NCBI GenBank assembly: GCA_944324845.1
Contig: CALUXX010000001.1
Location: 434,001 to 498,000, forward strand
Source: Candidatus Gastranaerophilales bacterium
GTDB taxonomy: Bacteria > Cyanobacteriota > Vampirovibrionia > Gastranaerophilales > Gastranaerophilaceae
Length of the DNA stretch: 64,000 nt
Direction: 5' to 3'
The notes under the pieces are model-generated. The model saw only the letters and a program-made list of their open reading frames with translations, was not told where the DNA came from and did no database searches. The position numbers and the translations under genes are program-made. Shown in pieces: positions 34,327-44,053 of this stretch; the stretch's first letter is position 1; each line of letters opens with the position of its first letter.

Positions 34327-36465
34327 ATGAAACCTGAAACAAAAAGTTTTCAACTAGAAATCGGCGGAAAGACCGTCACTGTTGAAACAGGGAAGTACGC
34401 TCAATCCACTAACGGTTCAGTTACTGTAAGATGTGGTGACACAATGTTATTTGTTCACTGCTGCGTATCAAAAGAACCAAGAGTTGGAATTGATTTCTTC
34501 CCATTACTAATTGATTATGAAGAAAGAATGTCTGCTATAGGAAGAATTCCTGGCGGATACAACCGTTCTGAAGGAAAAGCAGGAGATAAGGCTATTCTTA
34601 TTTCAAGACTTATTGACAGACCTATCAGACCACTATTTCCAAAAGGTTATAGAAACGATATACAAATCGTTGCGCAATTATTCAGCTATGACCAAGAAAA
34701 TCAACCTGATACATTAGCGATGTTAGGTGCATCTTGTGCCTTAATGCTATCAGGCGCACCATTTGAAGGTCCTATTGGTGCTGTAAGAGTATCAAGAGAT
34801 GCTGAAGGTAATATGATTGCCAACCCAACACATAAACAAGCTAAAGAATCTGACCTTGATATCGTTGTTGCAGGTACTCATGATTCAGTAATCATGGTTG
34901 AAGCAGGATGTAAATTCGTATCAGAAGATGACATTATGAACGCTGTTGAATTTGCACAAAACGAAATCAGAAAACAATGTGATGCTCAAGTTGAATTTGC
35001 AAAAGCTTGCGGTGTTGTAAAAGAAGAATTTGTTAATCCTTACGATACAACAGGTATCAAAAAGATTATTGATGAAACAGCTCACGATATGATTTTTGAT
35101 GCTTATCACAACTTTGACAGAGAATACAGACAAAATAAACTTGAAGAAGCAAAAGCTCTTGTAAAAGAAAAAATCGATGCTCTTCCTGAAGATGATTACA
35201 TCAAGAAAATTATCGAAGAAACAGGTATTGATTTTGTAGCAGAAGAATTTAAAAACGCAGAAAAGAAAATTATGCGTGCAATGATTCTTGATGAAGGCGT
35301 AAGAGCTGACGGAAGAAAGCCAAACGAAGTTCGTCCTATCTGGTGCGAAGTTGGTGTAATTCCAAGAGCACATGGTTCTGCAGTATTTACAAGAGGTCAA
35401 ACTCAAGTATTATCTGTCGCAACACTTGCAGGTCCTGCAATGAAACAAGAACTTGACGGTGTTGATCCTGAAAGAGAAAAAACATATATGCACAAATACA
35501 TCTTCCCGGGATTTTCAGTAGGTGAAGTAAAACCTCTAAGAGGACCAGGAAGAAGAGAAGTTGGTCACGGAAACTTGGCAGAAAGAGCAAATGTTCCTGC
35601 TCTTCCTTCTCAAGATGAATTTGGATATACAATTCGTGTAACATCAGATGTACTTGAATCAAACGGTTCAACATCAATGGCTTCAACTTGCGGTTCATCT
35701 ATGGCTTTAATGAATGCCGGTGTTCCTGTTAAGTGTATGATTGGCGGTGTTGCAATGGGTATGATTACCGAAGAAGGAAAAGAACCTGTTGTATTAACAG
35801 ATATTCAAGGTATAGAAGACTTCTTAGGTGATATGGACTTCAAAGTTACAGGTAATGACGATGGTATCACTGCTCTTCAAATGGATATGAAAGCAAAAGG
35901 TATCGCTAATGATACATTAAGAAGAGCATTAGCTCAAGCTAAAGAAGGCAGATTACATATCTTAGGCAAAATGAGAGAAGTAATCACTGAACCTGGACCA
36001 ATGTCACCATTTGCACCAAGTATTTCAACAATGACAATTCCTGTTGATGATATCGGTACAGTAATCGGACCTGGAGGAAAACAAATCAGAGCAATCATTG
36101 ATGCTTCAGGTGCTGAAATCGACATTCAAGATAACGGTATTGTAACTATTACTTCTAATGACCAAGAAGGTGCTGCAATCGCTAAGAAAATGATTAAAGA
36201 CCTTACTTTTAAACCTGAAGTAGGAATGGTTATTAGAGGAAAAGTTGTTAGAATTATTCCTATCGGAGCATTCGTTGAACTTGGCGGAGGTAAAGATGGT
36301 ATGGTTCACATTTCTCAAGTTTGCAACGAAAGAATTGAAACTATTGAACCACATCTAACTATCGGTCAAGAAGTTGTTGTTAAGGTTATCAAAATTGATG
36401 AAAAAGGCAGAATTAACCTAACAATCAAAGGCGTTACCGAAGAAGATATGACAAGAATTCAATAA
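34327..36465 (+). CDS. pnp: Polyribonucleotide nucleotidyltransferase (PNPase)
   Basis: A 712-residue PNPase with the full domain set: RNase PH domain 1 (about 1-215), the helical linker, RNase PH domain 2 (about 310-525, with FTRGQTQVL and the catalytic-site region), a KH domain (IGPGGKQIRAIIDASGA, near 580) and an S1 domain (to the C-terminus). It degrades RNA 3' to 5' by phosphorolysis. No rpsO lies upstream. Followed by a GAAA-loop terminator. Confidence 0.97.
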   Translation: MKPETKSFQLEIGGKTVTVETGKYAQSTNGSVTVRCGDTMLFVHCCVSKEPRVGIDFFPLLIDYEERMSAIGRIPGGYNRSEGKAGDKAILISRLIDRPIRPLFPKGYRNDIQIVAQLFSYDQENQPDTLAMLGASCALMLSGAPFEGPIGAVRVSRDAEGNMIANPTHKQAKESDLDIVVAGTHDSVIMVEAGCKFVSEDDIMNAVEFAQNEIRKQCDAQVEFAKACGVVKEEFVNPYDTTGIKKIIDETAHDMIFDAYHNFDREYRQNKLEEAKALVKEKIDALPEDDYIKKIIEETGIDFVAEEFKNAEKKIMRAMILDEGVRADGRKPNEVRPIWCEVGVIPRAHGSAVFTRGQTQVLSVATLAGPAMKQELDGVDPEREKTYMHKYIFPGFSVGEVKPLRGPGRREVGHGNLAERANVPALPSQDEFGYTIRVTSDVLESNGSTSMASTCGSSMALMNAGVPVKCMIGGVAMGMITEEGKEPVVLTDIQGIEDFLGDMDFKVTGNDDGITALQMDMKAKGIANDTLRRALAQAKEGRLHILGKMREVITEPGPMSPFAPSISTMTIPVDDIGTVIGPGGKQIRAIIDASGAEIDIQDNGIVTITSNDQEGAAIAKKMIKDLTFKPEVGMVIRGKVVRIIPIGAFVELGGGKDGMVHISQVCNERIETIEPHLTIGQEVVVKVIKIDEKGRINLTIKGVTEEDMTRIQ

Positions 36466-36484
36466 AACAACTTTTGAATAATTT

Positions 36485-36513
36485 AAAGTCAGGCAGAAAT
36501 GCCTGACTTTTTT
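36485..36513 (+). terminator. Rho-independent terminator after pnp
   Basis: An 11-bp stem, AAAGTCAGGCA with TGCCTGACTTT, a GAAA tetraloop, then a T run. Confidence 0.93.
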
Positions 36514-36598
36514 ATATCTTTATACATAAACTGGTAATGAAATATTGCGAATTTGTAACTAATTTGTTTAAATTTGCATAATAAACTATCATATAATT

Positions 36599-38179
36599 AT
36601 GAATTTAGGGAAGATAGTATATGTCGATGATGAAAAAATACTAACCTCATCATTTTCAACGTTGATGAAAATTGAGGGGTTTAAGGATGTTGTTGTATTC
36701 AATAACCCGCTAGAGGCTATTGAGTATTTGAAAAGCAACACCCCCGATTTAATTATTTCAGACTTTTTGATGCCGGAAATGAATGGGCTTGAGTTTTTGC
36801 GCGAAGCTAAGAAATTACATCCTGAAGTCAGCATGATTATACTAACTGCCTATGCTGATAAAGAAAATGCGATAAAAACTATTAATGAAATAGGTGTTTA
36901 CAAGTACATTGAAAAACCTTGGGATAATGATGACCTTGTAATGAATATTAAAAACGGAATCGAAAGAAGTCATTTACTTGCCGATTTGCGTGAAAAAATA
37001 GAAGAATTGGAAATCGCAAAAAAGCAATTACAAGATTATAACGACAGGTTAGAAGTTCTTGTAGCTGAAAGGACAAAAGAACTTACAATCGCAAATAAAA
37101 AGTTATCAGGAATAATTAACTATTGTGCAGACGGAATTATAATTATTGATGCTAAAGGCAATATTGAACAAGTAAATCCGGCGTGTGAAAATATGGTTGG
37201 GCTATCTGCTGAATCTTTACAAAAGAAGAAAATTCAAGAAATCGCATACACAGATAATCCAAAACTAAACAAAGCACAAAAATCTTCCGTAAAAAGTGCA
37301 ATCTTAGGTTTATCTTGCGATAATTCAGAATTTTTATTAAGAGATTTATATATAAAAAATGCAATAACAGATGAAGCCATTCCGGTTGAAATAAATTTTG
37401 CTGCACTATCTGATAGCGATTCTGAAATTGAAAAATTTGTCGGTGTTATACGTAATTTCAGTGTACAAAAAGAAACTGAACGTTTAAGAGATGATTTTAT
37501 TGCAACTTTAACACACGATTTAAGAACTCCGCTACTTGCAGCTATTCAAACACTAAAATTCTTTATTGACGGTTCTTTAGGAGAGTTAAAAGATCAGCAG
37601 AAAGTTTTACTTTCAACTATGCTTCAAAGTAATGAAGATTTACTAGGGCTTGTTAATGCGTTGTTGGAAGTGTATAGGTTTGAAAGCGGAAAATTATCAT
37701 TATGTAAAACAGTATTTAATGTAAAAGACTTAATAAAACAATGCTATGATGAATTAGAACCATTATCACAAAAGAAAGAGATAGCGTTTAATTTATCTTG
37801 TGATTTTGATGACGAAGTTTTGATTGATGCTGATAGAGCTGAAATTAAACGTGTAATCATCAACTTATGCGGAAATGCACTAAATTATACAAACAAAGGC
37901 GGAACTATTGATGTTATCGCCAAAATTGTATCAAACGGACTTATGTTTTCTGTAGTGGACAACGGAAACGGAATACCAAAAGAAGATATACCTCACTTAT
38001 TTATGAGATTTTCACAAGGAACAGGTAAAAAACGTTCAACAGGAACGGGTCTGGGGTTATATTTATCACGCCAAATTATTGAAGCTCATGGCGGAAAAAT
38101 TTGGGTTGAAAGTAAAGTTAATAAAGGCAGCGAATTTTCGTTTTTACTAACGGATGTCGTTGCAAAATCAAGAGTTTAA
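36599..38179 (+). CDS. Receiver-PAS-histidine kinase hybrid
   Basis: A 526-residue protein. Receiver domain about 1-120 with phospho-acceptor D55 (IISDFLMPEMNG); coiled coil about 125-165; PAS domain about 165-290; then HisKA with H306 (TLTHDLRTPLLA), HATPase N box (NLCGNALNYTNKGG), DNGNGIPKEDI and GTGLGLYLS. No transmembrane helix, so a soluble sensor. The receiver comes first, so the kinase may itself be an output of another kinase. A NarL-type regulator follows 12 bp downstream and is the likely partner. No Shine-Dalgarno before the ATG; TATAAT sits one base upstream. Confidence 0.9.
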   Translation: MNLGKIVYVDDEKILTSSFSTLMKIEGFKDVVVFNNPLEAIEYLKSNTPDLIISDFLMPEMNGLEFLREAKKLHPEVSMIILTAYADKENAIKTINEIGVYKYIEKPWDNDDLVMNIKNGIERSHLLADLREKIEELEIAKKQLQDYNDRLEVLVAERTKELTIANKKLSGIINYCADGIIIIDAKGNIEQVNPACENMVGLSAESLQKKKIQEIAYTDNPKLNKAQKSSVKSAILGLSCDNSEFLLRDLYIKNAITDEAIPVEINFAALSDSDSEIEKFVGVIRNFSVQKETERLRDDFIATLTHDLRTPLLAAIQTLKFFIDGSLGELKDQQKVLLSTMLQSNEDLLGLVNALLEVYRFESGKLSLCKTVFNVKDLIKQCYDELEPLSQKKEIAFNLSCDFDDEVLIDADRAEIKRVIINLCGNALNYTNKGGTIDVIAKIVSNGLMFSVVDNGNGIPKEDIPHLFMRFSQGTGKKRSTGTGLGLYLSRQIIEAHGGKIWVESKVNKGSEFSFLLTDVVAKSRV

Positions 38180-38191
38180 AAGGTGGATGTA

Positions 38192-38866
38192 ATGTCAAAA
38201 AGTATAAAAGTTACAATCATTGAAGATCATGATATGACCCGAATGGGTTTATCATTTGCATTATCCAATAATGATGCGATTGAAGTTCTTGGGACCGCAT
38301 CTGATGGATTGGAAGGGGTTGAACAGGCTTTAGAATTGAAACCTGACTTAGTTATTATGGATATCGGCTTACCAAGTATTGATGGTATCGAAGCAACTCG
38401 CAAAATTAAAAATTCAATGCCTGAAATAAAAGTTCTCATGAATACTTCTCGTGATGATGAAGATGATATTCTTGATTCATTTGCGGCCGGCGCTGACGGA
38501 TATATAACAAAAGGTGCAACATCTGAACAAACAATTTCTGCTATTAAAGCTGTAAGTGAAGGTGTTGGCTGGCTAGACCCTGCAATAGCAAGAGTTGTAC
38601 TCTCAAATATCAGAAAAGCTAACCAAGCAGAAGAAAAAAGAAACGGTATCAATTATCAAAAAGGTAAAAATTTGTATGGGTTGACTGAACGCGAAATGGA
38701 AGTCTTGGCACTTTTGGTTGAAGGTTTAAAAAATCCGCAAATTTCAAAAAAATTAGTAATTACTATTGCAACTACAAAAACACATGTTCACAATATCTTG
38801 CAAAAATTATATGTAAAAACTCGATCAAAAGCAGTTGCAACAGCGATGAAAGATGGTTTAGTATAA
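38192..38866 (+). CDS. NarL/FixJ-family response regulator
   Basis: A 224-residue regulator: receiver with D57 (LVIMDIGLPSIDG) and a C-terminal LuxR-type HTH (LTEREMEVLALLVEGLKN ... KLYVKTRSKAV). The start at 38192 is chosen for the AGGTGG site six bases upstream, rather than the GTG at 38183. It is in an apparent operon with the upstream histidine kinase and 17 bp before an exported coiled-coil protein gene. Target genes unknown. Confidence 0.93.
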   Translation: MSKSIKVTIIEDHDMTRMGLSFALSNNDAIEVLGTASDGLEGVEQALELKPDLVIMDIGLPSIDGIEATRKIKNSMPEIKVLMNTSRDDEDDILDSFAAGADGYITKGATSEQTISAIKAVSEGVGWLDPAIARVVLSNIRKANQAEEKRNGINYQKGKNLYGLTEREMEVLALLVEGLKNPQISKKLVITIATTKTHVHNILQKLYVKTRSKAVATAMKDGLV

Positions 38867-38883
38867 TATTTGGGCTAAACAAG

Positions 38884-40632
38884 ATGAATAAAAGGACTTT
38901 AGCATTAACTTTTATAATCGTATTATCACTATGCTCAAAAGCATATTCTCTTGATATTCCTAAACAAGATATAAAATCAAGAGACATTAAATATAAATAC
39001 AATAGACTTAAAGAACAAGAAGAATACAAAAAAGATGGTAAAATTTTAAACCTCGTACCTTCAGGATATATGACTGTTGACGAATACGAGGAAATGTCTG
39101 AATATAAAGACAAAACTAAAATGGAACTCGATATACCAAAAGTTCAAACACCATCTGATTTTAAATATATTCCGCGCCCAACATATAAAATTGTAAAATA
39201 CAACAATCCACCAGGCGGAACTGAATTAAGAATTGATAAACGTATATATACACAAAGACAGATAAATGCTCAAGGAATTGTGTCACCTGATTTTTCTGTT
39301 CTTGTTTATCCGGCAGTATATTATTACACAGATAGTGCCTCTATTGCGTCAGATATGTTCGTTATCCCGTTAAACCCTGAAGATTCACATTTGGATAGAA
39401 TTCTAAAAGCCAATATTATGAAGAGAATTCCTGAACCTATACTTTCAACAGACAAAAGTATCAGTAATTATGCGTCTTTTATGTCTTTAACTCCTGTAGA
39501 TTTCTCAAATGACGGGAAAAAACTTCTAATAAAAGAAAAAATAGGTAGTAGAGAAGATGGTATTTGGAAAACTACAATATTTGTTTATGACTTTTCTACA
39601 AAAATTGATTATGACCTATCTGAAATTAGAGATGCCATAACATACTTTTGGAAAGAATATATGGACTTGAACCTTGATGATTATCGTTGGGATATTTATC
39701 CTTTGGGATTTTTAAAACATCAGCCTGATAGAGTTGCTGTTCAAGCTATAGCATTTACAGGGAAAACACCTGTTTTCTTAGGAACTTGGAGCATTGATAC
39801 AAAAGGAAATCAATCCAGAGTCGTTTCCTTTGAAAAAGACGTTGAACCCTTAATTAGTGCTAACGGATACAAAGTAGTTAAAGACGGCGTTGAAGAATAC
39901 GAAGTAATTGAAAAAGAAGAAAAATCACAAAAAGAAGAAGATAAAATTAAGAAAAGACAATTTGAGCAATATAAAAAAGAACGATTAAGAGAAATAGATT
40001 ATGAGTACAAATATGCGGTAAAAGCTCTTGATCAAGACTATAAATTGGAAGCTAGAAACTATCGTAAACTCCGCTCTTTATCAGGAGTCAAAGATAGTGA
40101 CAAATTAAAAGAAGCATATAGACAATACCTTGTAGAACAATACAAAAAAGATATCGAAAAATCTAAAAAGAATATCGAAAAACAAAATAAAAAACTTGAT
40201 AAAATTGATGAAAAACTGGAAAAATTGTACGAAAAACTTGGAGAGCCTGAAACACAAAACATTCAGGAAAATTCGACATTAGACAAATTTTTAAACGATG
40301 AAAAAGGTACTAAAGAAAATCCTATTGATAACTTTGAAATAGACAAATTTAAGTTCGACTATGACAAAATACAACCAGATAATAATAAAGTTCCTAGCGA
40401 AAACTTAAACTACACAGATCAAAATGGCAAAACTTTAAATATAAGACCAGGAGATGTTCCAACTAGTAATCAAAAACCAACAACAGAAAATTCAAATTCA
40501 GTTGACTTGATTATAGATTCTAAAAAACAAGAGCAAAAGCAAGAAACTAATAATGCAACAATTCAACCTATTCCAATAAAAACTCAATCAGATGAAGATG
40601 AAATAGATTTAGACCTCAAGATATATGACTAG
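38884..40632 (+). CDS. Exported coiled-coil protein, unknown
   Basis: A 582-residue protein with a signal peptide (TLALTFIIVLSLCSKAYS, about residues 5-22). The mature N-terminal half (about 60-330) looks like a folded beta-rich domain (VLVYPAVYYYT, VAVQAIAFTGKTPVFLGTWS). Residues 345-460 are a strongly charged coiled coil (Lys/Glu/Asp), then a disordered Asn/Gln/Pro-rich tail. No family recognised. It sits directly behind the two-component pair and may be in its operon. The last 17 bp overlap the convergent GIY-YIG gene. Confidence 0.7.
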   Translation: MNKRTLALTFIIVLSLCSKAYSLDIPKQDIKSRDIKYKYNRLKEQEEYKKDGKILNLVPSGYMTVDEYEEMSEYKDKTKMELDIPKVQTPSDFKYIPRPTYKIVKYNNPPGGTELRIDKRIYTQRQINAQGIVSPDFSVLVYPAVYYYTDSASIASDMFVIPLNPEDSHLDRILKANIMKRIPEPILSTDKSISNYASFMSLTPVDFSNDGKKLLIKEKIGSREDGIWKTTIFVYDFSTKIDYDLSEIRDAITYFWKEYMDLNLDDYRWDIYPLGFLKHQPDRVAVQAIAFTGKTPVFLGTWSIDTKGNQSRVVSFEKDVEPLISANGYKVVKDGVEEYEVIEKEEKSQKEEDKIKKRQFEQYKKERLREIDYEYKYAVKALDQDYKLEARNYRKLRSLSGVKDSDKLKEAYRQYLVEQYKKDIEKSKKNIEKQNKKLDKIDEKLEKLYEKLGEPETQNIQENSTLDKFLNDEKGTKENPIDNFEIDKFKFDYDKIQPDNNKVPSENLNYTDQNGKTLNIRPGDVPTSNQKPTTENSNSVDLIIDSKKQEQKQETNNATIQPIPIKTQSDEDEIDLDLKIYD

Positions 40633-40879
40633 ATTTAATAAGATTTAGTTTTTCTTGCCTTGTTAATTTATGTTTAATTCTATACTCCTCTTTCATTGCA
40701 TCTTGCTTTGTTTCAAACTCTTTTTGCCAAAGAATTTTCACAGGTTTGTTAGCTTTTGTGTATTTTGCCCCGCGCCCTTCAAGATGAGCAGCAAAGCGCT
40801 TTTCTACATCATCAGTATAACCACAGTATAATGTATTATTTTCTGTCAATAAAATATATACAAAATGCTTTTTACCCAT
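40616..40879 (-). CDS. GIY-YIG nuclease-superfamily protein (UPF0213 type)
   Basis: An 87-residue single-domain GIY-YIG protein: FVYILLTENNTLYCGYT carries the modified GIY (YIL) and YIG (YCG) motifs, then DDVEKRFAAHLEGRGAKYT with the conserved Arg, and a C-terminal LTRQEKLNLI. Typical size for the stand-alone YhbQ/UPF0213 family, whose role is not settled (DNA-repair related nuclease proposed). TATAAT lies 6 nt before the ATG with no ribosome site. The 3' end overlaps the neighbouring gene antisense by 17 bp. Confidence 0.9.
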   Translation of the reverse strand: MGKKHFVYILLTENNTLYCGYTDDVEKRFAAHLEGRGAKYTKANKPVKILWQKEFETKQDAMKEEYRIKHKLTRQEKLNLIKSSHIS

Positions 40880-40939
40880 AAATTTATTATATTACATTTT
40901 TGTAATCTGTAATTTACATTTTGCCTAATTTCATATATT

Positions 40940-40956
40940 TGATATAAACTAGGTTT
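40940..40956 (+). promoter_or_regulatory. Extended -10 box 8 nt before the nadK ATG
   Basis: TGA followed by TATAAA (40943-40948), then CTAGGTTT and the ATG at 40957. Same geometry as at ribE and the U32 gene; predicts a near-leaderless transcript. Confidence 0.5.
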
Positions 40957-41751
40957 ATGAATAAAAAGTATGCAATCTGTTATAATCCTGAAATGAATAA
41001 TTCTGTAGAAGTGAAAGATAATTTATCTTTAATACTTGACAGACATAATCTTGAATATAAAGTTCTTGAAATAGAAACACTGGCATCAGGGTTTGATTTT
41101 GTATTTGTAATAGGCGGAGATGGAACAATATTAAAAGCCGCAAGATTTTATTCTGATTACGGAACACCTGTTTTAGGAATAAATTTAGGCAGATTAGGCT
41201 TTTTATCACAAGCAACACCTGACGATTTAGATTCTATGGTTTGTAAAATTATAGATGGAGAATATAAAGTTGAACATCGAATGATGTTATCCGGTGGTGG
41301 ATATTCGGCATTGAATGATTTTGTTGTAAAAGGAGAATCTTTAGGCAGAACTTCTCGTTTTGCACTACAAATAAACGGGAAATTGGTTTGTGAATATCTT
41401 GCAGATGGAATAATAATTTCGACACCTACAGGAAGCACAGCCTATGGAATGGCTGCAGGTGGACCTGTTCTATCCCCTGAAATGGAAGCGATTGCTATTG
41501 TTCCAATTTGTCCTCATACGTTTTCAGCACGTCCTATTGTTGTTAGTGCAAATGATGAAATAAAAATTGTTCCTTGTCCTAATAATGAATATAATGTTGC
41601 TGTTGATGGACAAGTTATGTTTAACCTCGATGGAGATCTTGTTATTACAAAGCCAGAAAAAAAAGCAAATTTAGCACTACTTACCGAAAATGACTTTTAC
41701 TCAGTTCTAAGAAATAAACTTCATTGGAGCTTTTCTCCTGCAAAAAGATAA
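40957..41751 (+). CDS. nadK: NAD kinase
   Basis: A 264-residue NAD/ATP kinase. The signature GGDGT (FVIGGDGTILKAARF, near residue 50) and the second signature ISTPTGSTAYGMAAGGPVLSP are present, as are VPICPHTFSARPIVV and the C-terminal VDGQ strand. It phosphorylates NAD to NADP. Start fixed by the position relative to GGDGT and by the upstream -10 box. Two closely spaced YYSD-type residues after GGDGT are normal variation. Confidence 0.95.
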   Translation: MNKKYAICYNPEMNNSVEVKDNLSLILDRHNLEYKVLEIETLASGFDFVFVIGGDGTILKAARFYSDYGTPVLGINLGRLGFLSQATPDDLDSMVCKIIDGEYKVEHRMMLSGGGYSALNDFVVKGESLGRTSRFALQINGKLVCEYLADGIIISTPTGSTAYGMAAGGPVLSPEMEAIAIVPICPHTFSARPIVVSANDEIKIVPCPNNEYNVAVDGQVMFNLDGDLVITKPEKKANLALLTENDFYSVLRNKLHWSFSPAKR

Positions 41752-41904
41752 AACAAGAGCTCTTGAATATTAAAATTTGTTCATATTTTTTTGTGAAATT
41801 CTTGTACTTTTGCCCTATTTAAAATAGTATGTTAATATAGAATTATGCATGATATAAGTTGTATAATGTTTTAGGATAAGATAGTTATAAGAGGTAAAAA
41901 TATA

Positions 41905-43086
41905 GTGGAAAATATCGTTTCAGACCTTTTTGCAAGAAAAGAAGATACATCAAATGATCACACTTCAAGACTTGGTGCAAACCCTACCAACATTAAAGTT
42001 ATCGGTGTAGGCGGTGGCGGTGGAAACGCAGTTAACCGAATGATTCAATCAGGTCTATCAGGAGTTGATTTTTGGTTAATGAATACAGATGCACAAGTAT
42101 TAGTTTCAGGAAAAACTAATAATCGAATTCAATTAGGAGCAGCATCTACACAAGGTCTTGGTGCCGGTGGAGATCCTTCAGTTGGTGAAAAAGCAGCAGA
42201 AGAAGCTCAACAAGCAATCACAGAAGCACTTGATGGATCTGATATGGTATTTATCACAGCAGGCATGGGCGGTGGTACAGGTACAGGTGCGGCTCCTGTT
42301 GTTGCAAGAATTGCTAAACAATTAGGAATTTTGACTGTTGCTGTTGTTACTAAACCTTTTGCTTTTGAAGGTAAGAAAAGACAAAACCAAGCAGTTGCAG
42401 GTATTGAAAAACTAAAAGAATCTGTAGATGCAGTAATTGTTGTTCCTAACGATAAATTATTGCAAGTTGTTGATAGACAAGTAACTTTACCTGAATCCTT
42501 CATTATTGCTGATGAAGTATTATTAAGAGGTGTTCAAGGTATTTCCGATATCATCACAGTTCCAGGCTTGATAAACGTTGACTTTGCTGATGTTAAAACA
42601 GTTATGCAAGCTTCAGGTTCTGCTTTGATGGGTATTGGTAGAGCTCAAGGTGAAGGTCGTGCAATTAAGGCTGCTCAACAAGCTATCAATTCTCAATTAT
42701 TAGAATCATCTATTAACGGTGCGTCTGGTGTTATCGTTAACATTACAGGTGGTCCTGATATGGGTATTCACGAAATCAGTGATGCAGCTTCTATCATTCA
42801 CGATGCAGTCCTTGATGATGCTACTGTTATCATTGGTACTGCGCTTAATGAATCAATTCAAGGTGAAATTCAAATTACTGTTATTGCAACAGGTTTTGAA
42901 TTAAAGAGCAATTCTACAGCACCTGCATTTGGTTCATCTTCTAGCTCAATGAATAGTGGAATTTCTTCAACTCCACAAATTAATGCATCTGACTTTTTCT
43001 CAGGCGCATTCAATAATCAAACAAAGTCAGTATTATCAAATAACAATTTCACAAACATCGAAATTCCTGACTTCTTAAAAAGATAA
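41905..43086 (+). CDS. ftsZ: Cell division protein FtsZ
   Basis: A 393-residue FtsZ. N-terminal GTPase with VGGGGGNAVNRM, the tubulin signature GGGTGTGAAPV and NTDAQVL. After about residue 330 comes a Ser/Asn-rich linker, then the conserved C-terminal peptide IEIPDFLKR that binds membrane tethers. The start is GTG at 41905, eight bases after AAGAGGTAAA. It is a single gene with its own upstream region and terminator, not in a dcw cluster with ftsA. Confidence 0.98.
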   Translation: MENIVSDLFARKEDTSNDHTSRLGANPTNIKVIGVGGGGGNAVNRMIQSGLSGVDFWLMNTDAQVLVSGKTNNRIQLGAASTQGLGAGGDPSVGEKAAEEAQQAITEALDGSDMVFITAGMGGGTGTGAAPVVARIAKQLGILTVAVVTKPFAFEGKKRQNQAVAGIEKLKESVDAVIVVPNDKLLQVVDRQVTLPESFIIADEVLLRGVQGISDIITVPGLINVDFADVKTVMQASGSALMGIGRAQGEGRAIKAAQQAINSQLLESSINGASGVIVNITGGPDMGIHEISDAASIIHDAVLDDATVIIGTALNESIQGEIQITVIATGFELKSNSTAPAFGSSSSSMNSGISSTPQINASDFFSGAFNNQTKSVLSNNNFTNIEIPDFLKR

Positions 43087-43109
43087 AAAATATATTTTAT
43101 AAAAAGAAG

Positions 43110-43135
43110 GCAGAGGGTAAAACCTCTGCTTTTTT
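43110..43135. terminator. Terminator between ftsZ and the convergent 43134 gene
   Basis: GCAGAGG (43110-43116) pairs with CCTCTGC (43123-43129), 6-nt loop, T run; A run on the other side allows both directions. Confidence 0.9.
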
Positions 43136-43922
43136 ATTCTGTGAGTATTGAAAGGTTGAGTATTTCTATATCATCATAATCAATTCGATCATTTCGACTC
43201 ATATTGTAGCCTGTTTTTATTGTAATTTGATTTTTAGAATTTGGTTTAATTAGCGAATTTGGAATCTTTACACGCATACCATCCCCATTTATTTGTAGTT
43301 TACCTATCATTTGCCCGTTAAAATAAACTTCTGCTGGTGTTGAATAAGCTGAGCGCATCTTATTTTGTCCCATTTTATTTGCCAATTTTGTGTCTATACC
43401 TACTAAAGAACCAATCACAAGGTAGTTTGTAAATTTCTTGGAATTATCTGTCATTATAAAATCTTTTGAGTAATACGGACCTATCGCTTTTATTCTAAAA
43501 TCATTAGCATTTGCAGAATTCATAGAATAATTATTATCGCCTAAATGCAAGATTTCTGACTCCAAAGCAATATCCATAGCTTCGCTTTTAACAATTTCAA
43601 TCTTCATCGGATTATTTAAAGATTCATTGTTATTTATTGTTAGCGAAAATGGTCGATAACCCTCTTTTTCGACATTTAACATAGTTGGCTGATTAATCTG
43701 GATTTTTTCAAGCTCAAAATTACCGTTGGCATCTGTGTATGTACTAAACTTTTTTTGAGGGATGGTAATTTTTGCAAATTCAATCCCCTTTTTGGTTTGA
43801 GCATCAATAACCTGATTGCTGTGACTTTGCCCAACTTTTGTTACCCCACCGGTAAATGTTGTTCCAAAAACATTCAGGGGAAAGATTAATAGTGTTAATA
43901 ATGTTAGTAATAAATTTTTCAT
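43134..43922 (-). CDS. Exported protein with carboxypeptidase-regulatory-like domain
   Basis: A 262-residue exported protein (signal NLLLTLLTLLIFPLNVFG). Residues about 38-105 form a CarboxypepD_reg / transthyretin-like beta-sandwich: VIDAQTKKGIEFAKITIP, YTDANGNFELEKI, VEKEGYRPFSLTI. The rest (about 125-262) is a second beta-rich domain (AEVYFNGQMIGKLQINGDG) of the kind seen in carbohydrate-binding surface proteins. Function unknown; cell-surface or periplasmic location expected. Confidence 0.7.
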   Translation of the reverse strand: MKNLLLTLLTLLIFPLNVFGTTFTGGVTKVGQSHSNQVIDAQTKKGIEFAKITIPQKKFSTYTDANGNFELEKIQINQPTMLNVEKEGYRPFSLTINNNESLNNPMKIEIVKSEAMDIALESEILHLGDNNYSMNSANANDFRIKAIGPYYSKDFIMTDNSKKFTNYLVIGSLVGIDTKLANKMGQNKMRSAYSTPAEVYFNGQMIGKLQINGDGMRVKIPNSLIKPNSKNQITIKTGYNMSRNDRIDYDDIEILNLSILTE

Positions 43923-44004
43923 ATTTAAGTTATTCCATAACCTCTGAAAAATTTAATTAGTTCATTGGGTATATAAAATAGAATTATCAAAAGAAAAAAA
44001 GTTC

Positions 44005-44032
44005 TTGAAAAAATATATTTATTTGTTATTAT
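44005..44032 (+). promoter_or_regulatory. Putative tRNA-Leu promoter
   Basis: TTGAAA (44005-44010), 16-bp spacer, TATTAT (44027-44032), 22 bp before the tRNA. Confidence 0.55.
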
Positions 44033-44053
44033 AAGTAAGTGATAATTGAATAA

